Assembly (NCBI GenBank): GCA_918026815.1
Contig: CAKJVC010000012.1
Coordinates: forward strand, 496,001-560,000
Direction of reading: 5' to 3'
From: Chalara sp. BL73
Taxonomy: Eukaryota > Ascomycota > Leotiomycetes > Helotiales
Length of the DNA: 64,000 nucleotides
Shown here piece after piece: positions 21,952 to 31,757 of the stretch. The translations under genes and the position numbers were made by a program. Position 1 is the first letter of the stretch. The number at the start of each line of letters is the position of its first letter. A model generated the notes under the pieces. The model did no database searches. It had not been told where the DNA came from and saw only the letters and a list, made by a program, of their open reading frames with translations.

Positions 21952-24454
21952 GATTCAAAAGGCTGCTAGTCGACACAATTATGGAGTGCTCAAAACTGGA
22001 GATGATAGCGAATTCCAAGCTGTCTTTTTGCGCCAAAAGCAACTCGTATGGGCAGCCGAGCGTTGCGCCAATTCTATGCTCTCGATGGTACTCATACGAA
22101 GTCTCGATATAGAATGATTTTGTTGATTTGCTGTGGAATCGACGCTAACGACCACGTTGTTCCTTCAGCTTGGGCGTTAGTACCTATTGAGGATGAAATA
22201 TGGTGGAAGTGGTTTTACAGCACTTAAAAGCTGCTTTCCCTCATACTGCTTTCGAGCGATTTACTTTTATTTCTGATCGCGAAAGGGTATGGCCAACGCT
22301 CTTGCAAAAGTTTTTCCTGACGCGTATCATCTTCATTGTTGCCAGCACTTGGCCGACAACATACAGCAAAGATTTGGTAATAAAGTCAGGCCGTTATTCT
22401 GGAAAGTTGCACGTGCGAAATCGGAGGATAAACTGAAAAAGAGCTTTTGAATTTGAAGAAAGTTAGCGTGCCTGCTTTCGAATATCTTGTCAAAATCGAC
22501 CCCAAATTGTGGACTAGAGTAGGCAAGCTGTACCCTGCGTACGGCCATGATACCTCTAATATTGTCGAATCGATCAATTCGGTTTGGGATGTTTATCGAC
22601 AATTGCCTCCTCTTCAGCTTGTATGGCATGATATAACGACCTTGCGGCAAATACGCAAAATAAGGTAATAAAATATGATAATTGATCAAATTGCAAATTG
22701 CAAATCGAAATCATTAAATTAATAACTTAGTACTTTTAACTTTTCTGGGCCCTTGACTTTCCTGGCCATCGACGTTCCTGGCCCTCGACGTTCCTGGCGC
22801 CCTCGACGTTCCTGGCATCCTCGACTTTCTTGGCTCTCGACTTTTCTGGCGCTCTCGACTTTCCTGGCTTTCGACGTTCCTGGCTTTCGACGTTCCTGGC
22901 GCTTTCGACTTAAAAACAAAGCTGTATTCGTTTTTATTGTAGAAGTAAAAGAAAAATACAAACACAAATACTTGTAAATACTTTAAAAAGGCAAATATGC
23001 CAAGACAGTCCCTTGCGTAGCAAATTTTTTCACTTTTTTTGTTTTTTAAATGCAAACAAAACAAGCTTTAAAAATCGACAGCGCCAGAAAAATCGAAAAA
23101 GCTAGGAACGTCGAAAGCCAGAAACGTCGAGAGCTAGAAACGTCGAGAGCCAGAAACGTCGAGAGCCAGGAACGTCGAAAGCCAGGAAAGTCGAGAGCGC
23201 CAGAAAGTCGAGAGCCAAGAAAGTCGAGGATGCCAGGAACGTCGAGGGCGCCAGGAACGTCGAGGGCCAGGAACGTCGATGGCCAGGAAAGTCAAGGGGC
23301 CCAGAAAAGTTAAAAGTACTAAGTTATTAATTGAATGATTTCGATTTGCGAATTGCAATTTGATCAATTATTATATTTGATTACCCTATTTTGCGTTGTT
23401 GCACGTTGGTCGTTATGTCATGCCATACGACATACCAATGGCCAAATTCAAAGCTCGTTTTCAGTCTTCTCGTCGATATCGAGTTTATCCTACAGATGAA
23501 AGCTTAGCGCAAGTTGAGGATCCAGATACAGGGCATTTATGGGAAGTTGATTTAGAAAAAAGAAAGTGCGAATGTACAGACTATTGGGAATATCAGTCGC
23601 CTTGCGCGCATGCAATTGCAGTTGCGCGCTTCCATGAAAAGGATCCTATTAACTACTTTTTAGAGAACTATACAAAAGAGTGGCACCGAAAGACTTACTA
23701 CTCGAAGCTGAAGCCAATATCGATCGCAGACCTTCCTCGAGATGAATCAATTAAGCCTCCTCATTTTCGCAAACAAGCTGGTCGACCCAAAACGAAAAGA
23801 ATACGCAAAGGCAACTGGAATCGGAAGCAAATTCGCTGTGGCAATTGCCTTAACTGGGGCCATAATCGTCGGCGTTGTACGAGCCAACCTGTATTGAACG
23901 GCCGTCGAGCACGTGCATACGAGTGGTTGCGAGAGGTAGAAAGTCAAGAAAGCGATGAAGAGAGTGACGAAGAGGGTGACGAAGAGGGTGACGAAGAGGG
24001 TGATGAAGAGAGCGACGAGAAAGCTTTAGAATGGAGTGACGAAGAGGCCGAACGCCTCGATATAGAGCTGGGCCTTGCAAAGGAGGAAGAAGTTGTAGAA
24101 GAGATAGAAGATCATATTACTGTCGATTTCGATATGGATCAGGAGCTACGTGATAGCGACAACGGAGAGTTTTCAGATGTCGATAGTGCTATTTTCGAGG
24201 TAGATTCAACCGAAATCCCTCCTCTTGAAATACGCTATTCTACAAGGTCTGGAAAAGTGTATGGAATTTAATTGCAGCTACTAGGAATTACCTACAATTG
24301 CTATTCTAAATTTGTAATATCGTTTCAGAGATACCACTAATTTATTGCAGTCTATCAGAGATACCACAAAAGTGGTATCTCTGATAGAGTGATACAAAAA
24401 AGGTGGTATGTGTGATATTAATCGACTTTTAGGTGGTATCTCTGATATTTGCCG
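21952..24454 (+). mobile_element. MULE (Mutator-like) element 1, degraded and 5'-truncated
   Basis: Remains of a Mutator-like transposase. The catalytic half is frameshifted (21955-22620, with F-I-S-D-R-E and G-H-D-T-S-N-I-V-E-S readable). An inserted palindrome follows, then an open frame (about 23429-24271) with the SWIM zinc finger (C-x-C-x-D-Y-W-E-Y-Q-S-P-C-A-H-A), a CCHC knuckle (C-x-x-C-x-x-x-G-H-x-x-x-x-C) and an acidic Ser/Asp/Glu tail. The N-terminal DNA-binding domain and left terminal repeat are absent. The right end (about 24335-24454) has reiterated GGTATCTCTGATA blocks and ends CCG; read inward it resembles the terminal repeat of MULE 2. It interrupts the acyl-CoA ligase and stops 13 bp from the CHAT gene's stop codon. 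Non-autonomous now. Confidence 0.82.
22621..23428. repeat. Foldback-like palindrome with minisatellite arms, inside MULE 1
   Basis: A long inverted repeat of two roughly 300-bp arms (22621-22915 and about 23115-23428), closely matching, around a loop of about 200 bp. The outer ends read GTATGGCATGATATAACGACC on the left and GTATGGCATGACATAACGACC on the right (reverse complement). Each arm contains about ten degenerate copies of a 14-19-bp unit, TCGACGTTCCTGGC. It lies inside the MULE transposase and replaces about 26 codons present in MULE 2. I could not find a target-site duplication. It has the layout of a foldback element or a non-autonomous long-TIR transposon. Confidence 0.75.
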
Positions 24455-24467
24455 ATAAAAATAAGTC

Positions 24468-27400
24468 TCAAAACCTTTCAATATCGACTTTACAAAGCGG
24501 AAACTGCCAGAAACCATGTAGCACAAACCCTGCCCAATCGTACAGAGGTTTTTCATATATCTCCATAGCAAGAACCGCATCCTGGAATGCCTTGGCAGTA
24601 TCAACGAAACTAGACCTTCTCTTCGCGACACAACTCTTACCGTCCAAACTATTCTTAACTTCCTCGAATGAGCTTAACCCGCGTTTGTTTAGCTTAGCAG
24701 ATTGCTTAATTAATGATGCAAAGAAAGCATCTGAGAATTTCGCTCCATCTGGGTCCGCGATTGACCATAGAGTTGAAATCGTAGAGCTTGCACCAGAGTA
24801 GAGTAAGGCAGGGACAAGACCCATGACTTCATCTCCTGACTTCACTTCCGTAAGCCCCCTGACACGCGATCATGTTGATGTGAGTGCCCGGAATCAGACT
24901 GATATCAAATACTTCACGAGCTGTGAGCTGCCAATCGGACGTAGCAGCTCCCGTGTCGCCATCGGGCCTGAGAAACTCAAGAAAGTGGTTCAATGGGTTT
25001 GAACTGTCCCACCCGCAGTGTGTTTGCAAATGCAGCATCCTCGACTTAGGGGCAAGTCCAATGAAGATAGCTTTGGATGCTCCCTGATCTATCAGCGGTA
25101 TCACATCGAACCTTTGCGCTAATTTCTGTATACTGCTACGCCCCGCTTCATAATTGGCATCCCCCGAAATGCCCGAGACAAATTGAGGCCTCATTTCCGC
25201 AGGTTCGTCACGCCTCTGCTCTGATGCCGAGATGCAGGAGCGGAGCAGTGAGTGACTATGAATATACACAATAGGATTCCTTTGGATTAGAATATTGGCG
25301 AATTCATCAGACTTCACCTTGTCCGTAACACTCAGTGCATGTAGAGGAAGGCGGTGGAGGGTATTTGAGGGCAAAATACCAGGACCTCGCCCTTCTGTGT
25401 ACGATGAGCTAGAGGCGCGACTAGACTACCCAAACTTTTGCTGAAAACATTAGCATCTAGGGATGAAAGAGGTCGTATTCCAAGTATTTTCTTTGACGGA
25501 TCTAAATAGTCTTGTTGCCAAGCGACAATTTCGTCCAACTTGGTGGTCAGGATATCCATTGTCGGCGCTGAACCAGCTCTAGCAGTAAGCAAAAGAGCTC
25601 TACCGCCGCCACCCTCAGGGTAGTTTGGGAGTATAAACCAGTCAACAAGAACGATCGGCGCCTTGGCTTCCACACTGATCGCGTCGATGTCAGACACGTC
25701 AAAAGGAGTCCCCTCTCGAAGATCGATCAATTGGCGGAGCAGCTCATGTTTCTTCATCTTTTGTCGAAGAGCATCCAGTTGCTGACGTATATGAAACCTT
25801 GCGCTCTGCTCAGTCCCGTTAATTTGCTGCTGGAGGTCTAACATCTGGATATACATGTCGCGGTCCTCTGTGGAAGCCAGAATCTGGCTCACCAAGCCTG
25901 ATGGACTGTCTCTATACATACCAATGGATCGAGAGAGTGATCGCGCCTTGTATTTTTGCACCCATCTCCAGATATTAGTGATATCATCCTGAGACAACTC
26001 ACTAACACCCGACATGAGCAACTGGATGGCCGTTTCGATGGTCCGAAAGCTGTTGTAGAATGCTGAAAGGGTTTGTCTTTCGCTGATGCCTTGGAGACCA
26101 TCTAACCATGATGCCTGAAGCTCGCTGGCTGTGAAGATCTTGTCCGTGTCTTCGATTTTCTTGAGACCAATGTTGCGTCTTGTGATGATCTCGTTCCCAA
26201 CCTCTTCTATATTGATAGCAGGTGATTGTTGACTGTCCTTAGCATCAAGATTCAGGAGTCCCTTGAGCCTATGGATTTTGGAAAGAGATAGATTTGCCCC
26301 TGCGCGTTGGTGAACGGCAACCTGCGCAGGCTGGTTTGTGATTCGGAAAGCTTCAACAGCCTGGTCAATATACTTCTCAACCTTCAAGAAAAGTGCATCC
26401 ATCTCCTGGTCGTTGACGTCTCGGATACCCTCCAACTGAGCCTGATAAGTTAAAGCCAACGCACCGAGCCAGTTGGATTTCATAGTCCGCGAGATCCTTT
26501 GGACTAGCCGTGGCGCCTTTTCGTATAAGGCGAGAAGCCGATTTATTTCAGAGATACGGAGATCCCACAAGTACTTTTCGGCAAAGTGGAATTGGCGGAC
26601 TTGGCGTAATAGGATGGAACAGAACAGCCGTTTATTCCGTTGACCCTTTACTGGTTTGGAGAGCCAGTGGCAGATCAGCTCACATCGTTTCTCGTGTGCC
26701 ATATCGGAGTAATTGAGCGGGAAGAAGTTGTGAGTGAACACATCTAAACAGGGAAATGCTTTAATCCTACTTAGATATTCTTTGCCTTCCACAAAAGAGG
26801 CATCCCGTATGTTTTCTTCTGGTAAGCTAAGCATCTCTCGGAATTCCTCGACGGTAAGACGACCAACAGCAAGATCATAAGAGACCCAGCTCAGAACAAA
26901 ATTGACAATCATTTTTGATGTTTCCGTCGTATCGCCGATCACTTCTGCCCATGGCGTAAAGAATGGCTCTCCCTCTTCCTCTTCGGATTCATATTCGGTA
27001 CTATCGAGACCTTGGGCAACTGTCTGGCTAATGTTGAGGTATTTCCCAAATCGTGACCCCGCGCTACCATAGTTGTCTGCTCTCTTTTTAGCCTCTGCTG
27101 CCTCCTGTATTCTGCGTAAACCTTTGAGGAGCATGGCTCGTGACGTGTAGAGTGACCGGAGATCATTTGGGCTTTCAAAATACGCGTATTTCTGAAAGAA
27201 TCCGTCAATCCACTCCAGGGACTTCTGCCGATCGATGAGATTTGAGTTAGTCAGGTATATGAGAGAGTTACGATGTACAATAAGGTCGCACAGATCCTCC
27301 GATTCCGTTTCGTCATATTCCTGAAGACGTTTGTACAAGTCAAAATACTTTGCCAGAAATTTCTCGTCGCTAGTATTTTGAAACAAAGTAAGAGCGGTAT

Positions 27401-28462
27401 TGGCTGCAGTTTCGATGCATGAACCTTTCTTAGAACTCCCGTAGTGTTCCATCGTCTCCAACAGCTTCTCCGCGAAATGAAGCTTCAGAAACGGATCCTG
27501 CTCGAAATGCAGTTCCTGAAACTTCAACGATAGGTTTTGTGGTGCCGCGGCTGGGTCAGGGATACTAAATTCCTCACAAAACTTGTCGAATACTGCCTGT
27601 GATTTCTTGACTTCTTCCATTGCACGGCGCAGATTGTGCAGGAGAACATATGTTTCAGCCCACTGCAGTCGAATAGAAGCCCCCATAAAGTGCCTTCCAA
27701 GATCCACCGAGCGGTCTTCAATCGCCGCCAACATCTTTTCGAACAGCGTATCTCGCTCTGGCAGTTCGGTACGATTGATAAGCACCCTGAACAAGCTATT
27801 TGCTTCGTTGAGGAGTCTAGAATCGAGCAAGCTCTGCCATAGATCCCGAAGACCGGCCCAAGGCGTTCTAGTACTATCGGTACTTTCAATGGGCATCGGG
27901 ATGCCGCCAGCCTCTGGGACAGCATAATTCGAGCCGAGTCTGACCAGTAGGTACGCAATGACGTACCGACGGATGCAACTTGTCTAGAGATATCCGGTCA
28001 GAACAATACTTCATGGATTGGGATGAGAGTTAAAACCTGAATATCCGTATACTCGGTAACTGGGACGTTCCAAAGCCATACTCTCGTGCGTTCCAGCTCC
28101 TGGGCGGCGACGACCACCTGGCCACGGTGCCGGATGCCTACCATCGCCCATGTCAAGGCCATAAGCCGATGTTCCGGAAGATCAAGATCCGCATTACGGT
28201 CTTTGAGATCACGAAGTGCTGTATCGAGCAATCGCCAAACTCTTCCCCAATTTCCAGCTTCCAGCTCAAGGTCTGCGTGTTCGATAATCACGATGGGGGC
28301 ATTGCTAAAGGGTTTGAGCTCCTGGTCAAAGAGCGAACGTGCAGTGTTCGCCAGCCCAATTGTTTTGAGCCAAATTGCGTGTTCAAGAAATTTAGCTGCT
28401 TCGGGGGGAATGCTCTGGTAGAGGGATGTATTGAAACCGAGACTGGGTGGAGGCAGCGCCAT
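24468..28462 (-). CDS. TPR-CHAT (caspase-like) protein, two frameshifts
   Basis: A large gene on the minus strand: exon 1 28462-28037, a 53-nt intron, then 27983 downward. The first ~900 residues are helical with TPR-like repeats, and the C-terminal ~300 form a CHAT domain (caspase HetF associated with TPRs). The CHAT begins LPLHALSV, has the probable catalytic His in L-H-L-Q-T-H-C-G and Cys in I-N-M-I-A-C-Q-G, and ends with Y-S-G-A-S-S-T-I-S-T-L-W-S-I-A-D and W-A-G-F-V-L-H-G-F-W. Two frame breaks lie in the CHAT region: one base missing in the C-run at about 25370, and a slip in a G-run at about 24850. Everything else is open, so these are either recent inactivation or sequence errors at homopolymers. 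CHAT proteins are cysteine-protease-like and often act with adjacent effector genes. Divergent from the gene at 28993. Confidence 0.8.
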
Positions 28463-28992
28463 CTTGTGGACAGTTGTCGTGGTAACGAGTCTGCAAGCTA
28501 AAATCGATATTGTTGATCTTAAACGAATCTTGGTGAGCGTCGTTCGGCTTATCTATAACCTTATCATTTCACATTAGGAGTTAAAGTATTATGTGCCGGA
28601 CCCGTTGTGGTAAAATTTAGCGAGCCAAGGATACATTTCGTTTTGTTAGGCGGCGGGCGTCCGGCAGGCGTCCAGTAGGAAGGTTATGTAGTAAGATCTC
28701 ACACATGGCTGGAATTAATATTTGGAAACTGCAGCCACCTTCAGCTGCCGGAATATTGGGCAATTTGGCACCAATCCACAGCTCTGAGTTACCGCTGCAC
28801 TTCTCCTGGTCGACTTTGTTGGACGAGAGGGATTGTGCCCTCCTCATATCAGAAGTAAGGCAAGATGGCAAAGCCACACAATCGCGGCCTCCTGGAATAT
28901 AGTAGTAGTACGACCACCCTACGAGTTTCTGTCAACCTTTGATAGTCTTCCTGAATTTGGTTTAACAACAACTTTCGAACAAGAAAAACACC
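28463..28992. promoter_or_regulatory. Shared promoter of the CHAT gene and its neighbour
   Basis: 530 bp between head-to-head start codons. Short frames here are unconvincing. The arrangement implies joint expression of the two genes, but no operator is evident. Confidence 0.45.
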
Positions 28993-29982
28993 ATGGCGGC
29001 AAAGTTAGAAACCCTCCCTTCTACAGAAGCAAGCAACGTCAATGATGGAGAGCAAAACACCGCAATCTCCGATACCATTGTCGACCCCAAAGCTTTGGAT
29101 TCTTCATTATTGAGCGCAGTTGTCAAACTCGAACTCGATATCCCTCCCGGAGAACTCTCAGCCACTCCTCTTGTCAACTCTAAAGAAGAGCAATCTTTTC
29201 CCCGCGAAGTCATCACCTCCGCCCTCTCCACTACATGCATCCAGGCCGAGCTTATGCGCCCACTATTTGCGGGAACATACAATGAGCTCCCAGCGTACCT
29301 GTTGAAATTTCAATTCAACTTTCAGATTGGCAAGAGTGGGTGGAGTAGGAGAATAAAGGAAGCGACAATCAAGATAGTGTTCGAGAATGCAGATGGAGAA
29401 GTCGATGGATACGCAGGGGGACCTGCAGAGCATCCCATAATCGTTCGACGGTTCCCAGAAGGCGAAGGCTGGGAAGGTCCTATCTCTACCGCAACTGTAC
29501 AGCAAGGTGTAGTAGTAGGACTAGGAGTCGGAGCAAGCGGGACTATTGGCAATGCCAGCGCGGGCATAAACTTGAACCACAGTACATCGCAAGAACGAGA
29601 GGGTACAGCGCGTATAAGGACGCTTCGTACTGGTGGCCCTTCACGGAATATTCTCCAAATTACATTGACCGAAAATTCCGTTTCCTGTGCTGGCATTCCC
29701 TGTTTCGTTCAGCTGCCTGTCATCATAATACACCCCTCGACAAGATTCAGAATGCGCGTAACGGTGAAAGCTACTTGCGGATTTTGGCACAGCAATTTCG
29801 CGATCAGCGTTCCTGTTATAGGGAAACTTGACGAGCCATTATTTTTCGATCCGGGGGTGCTAGGAAAAATGATGGAGGATAAGAAGAAGGGTAAAGATGG
29901 GACGAGAGTGGTGGAACCGCTTCGAGAGTTGGACGGTGTTGATCTGCAGGAACATAGCTCGCTAGCGAGGAATAAAGCATGA
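28993..29982 (+). CDS. Beta-rich protein of unknown family, CHAT neighbour
   Basis: Single exon, 329 residues, start in a strong context (CACCATGG). The first ~50 residues are polar and acidic. Residues 50-285 are predicted by eye to be mostly beta strands, with alternating hydrophobic segments such as LKFQFNFQIG, ATIKIVFENADG and FVQLPVIIIHP. A striking Gly/Ala/Val stretch (QQGVVVGLGVGASGTIGNAS) lies at about residues 172-191 and could be an amphipathic hairpin or membrane-contacting segment. The last ~45 residues are charged and probably disordered. No signal peptide and no enzyme motif. I do not recognise the family. Because it is divergent from a caspase-like CHAT gene, a substrate or effector role is plausible but unproven. 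Confidence 0.75.
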   Translation: MAAKLETLPSTEASNVNDGEQNTAISDTIVDPKALDSSLLSAVVKLELDIPPGELSATPLVNSKEEQSFPREVITSALSTTCIQAELMRPLFAGTYNELPAYLLKFQFNFQIGKSGWSRRIKEATIKIVFENADGEVDGYAGGPAEHPIIVRRFPEGEGWEGPISTATVQQGVVVGLGVGASGTIGNASAGINLNHSTSQEREGTARIRTLRTGGPSRNILQITLTENSVSCAGIPCFVQLPVIIIHPSTRFRMRVTVKATCGFWHSNFAISVPVIGKLDEPLFFDPGVLGKMMEDKKKGKDGTRVVEPLRELDGVDLQEHSSLARNKA

Positions 29983-30053
29983 GGTATTCATTGCGCAAGG
30001 TTGGATACCTGCTCAGGAGAAGTGGTTAGAAAAGGTGTCAAGATATTTTGTCC

Positions 30054-30055
<2 letters not shown>

Positions 30056-30102
<47 letters not shown>
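30056..30102. repeat. (TAG)n microsatellite, LINE-B tail
   Basis: About fifteen TAG units. On the minus strand they form the (CTA)n 3' tail of the truncated LINE that follows. Confidence 0.9.
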
Positions 30103-31448
30103 TTATTTTACGTCTGTCTAAGGCTCGCGCGAAGCACGTGGCCTACTCCGAATTCGAAGATAGGACGCTAGGAGTAAACTCCTAGAAACCAGAGGCTACA
30201 AGCCTTGAATATACAAAGGTACTTGGCGTTTTTCCTTAACCGCAAGTATTGGACAGGCAGGTATTTAAACTAAAATTAGACAATGAGCCCTCCTCTATGC
30301 TCTAGCCCTCCCACTCCCCGCGGCTCTCGCAACATCTCGAATATAGGATTTAAAAGAAAGTGTAGCAATTAACAAAAGGAAAAGACTAGCTAGCTAGTTG
30401 CGCGATGCGGACAAATGTCCTCAAAAAAGTGGGTTTTACGCCACCATTCTGTTAGGGTAGTGATACCTTCACTAGTGCCGAGCAGTTGTGGTATAAGAGT
30501 GGAAGGGGGCCCTTGGGGTCGGTTGGTGCGCCTGCGAGCGATTCTGCAAAAGAAAAAGTGAAATCGTGACTTTGGAGAGCCACACGAGCAGTATAATTCC
30601 GCTTCTGTATGGTTAAACCGTTCGTGGTAGTCTTTAAAGTCGCCGTGATTTGATCTGGCTGCGATGATTCGGCCGAGCTCTTTTCTAGGGAGCTGTAGCT
30701 CTTGTGGAGGAACAGGAGCTGTGTCGATTGATAACAGTCGGTAGTTCTCGTGTGCGGCAGTCGCCCACCATTCTGCACGTGCATTTGTAGCTTGTCGAGT
30801 TTGCCATTTCTTTAAAGAAGCAAACGACAACAGGAAAGGGGAGTTAGGGAGCTGCAAAGCACCGTTGCGCGCTTCTATGTCGGCTAGCTCATTTCCGGGA
30901 ACATTCGCATGGCCAGGCACCCAGCGGATATGTATATTTCCGGCTGGTGTAATGTGCTCTCTTTTCTTCCAGTCTTTTTGTGCTTGCATGAAAGAGGTAA
31001 AGATTGACTGTGAGGAAGTGAGTGACGGAGATAGTAGGCGAATTGCAACTTCAAGGTTGTCAAGGCATATCCAGACGTTTTTTGCAAGTCGGTTTAAGGG
31101 GTGTCGAAAGGCTGCTTTTGCACCACATAAAGCTGCAATAGCTTCTGCATCAAAGATTTCAGCGCTAGGGCCGAGTGGGATAGATTCGTTAAGCGTAGTC
31201 CCGAATAGGGATAGAGAGTAGCCTGCCCCTGCATTGCCGTTCTGGAGCTTTGAGCCGTCCGTATACACTATTATATCATTTGACGGGATATCTTCAATAA
31301 AGTGCAAGAATGCGGAAGCGCGTTGTTCTTTCGAAAAAGTCGGATCCGGGGCGCCTATTCGTTTTTCTGCTTCGGTGCGGCTTTCTACCTGGAACCAAGG
31401 GGGTAGAGCTAGCATGTCGAGCTGTTCCGAGGAAGGCAGCGACAGGTG
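30056..31448 (-). mobile_element. LINE-B: 5'-truncated non-LTR retrotransposon (RNase H end)
   Basis: The minus strand carries one open frame (31415-30390, 341 codons) encoding the C-terminal part of a LINE ORF2. It has a complete-looking RNase H: Y-T-D-G-S-K, A-E-I-F-D-A-E-A-I, C-L-D-N, and W-V-P-G-H-A-N-V-P-G-N-E-L-A-D. A cysteine/histidine tail (C-S-C-G...F-H-F-F-F-C) follows. No reverse transcriptase is present, so it is 5'-truncated. It ends in about 290 bp of 3' UTR and a (CTA)n tail. An 11-bp direct repeat, ATTTTGTCCAG, borders it at 30045-30055 and 31449-31459, marking the target-site duplication. It is inserted at the 3' end of LINE-A. Probably Tad-like. Confidence 0.8.
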
Positions 31449-31757
31449 ATTTTGTCCAGTAGTAGTAGTAGTTTATTGCGCCCGGCTAAGCCTAAAGGGC
31501 CCTATTCTATATTACATAATACACTTCCTTCGGTGTTTCTAATGCCTCCTGAAGCCCATACAGAACTGCTTCTATTTACATTTTCCAATTTCAGTAACAC
31601 ATATTCAACGTGGTCTCGTGCGTAGTTAGTAGCAAGTTAACTTGAAGTTCATTCCTCCAAGTGTTCAATGTCCTATTGTCGGCGACTGAAGCGAGACCTG
31701 CTGGGGACACGAGGGTGATAAAGGGTTAGTCGGAATAAAAGAAAGAAATGGGAGTTC

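Noticed and set aside
22714..23313. Arg/Ser/Glu-rich repetitive frames on both strands (RKPGTSKARN-like units)
   Set aside because: Translation of the minisatellite in the foldback arms, not a protein gene.
30056..30102. CRISPR-like regular repeat
   Set aside because: A plain TAG microsatellite with no spacers, in a eukaryote.
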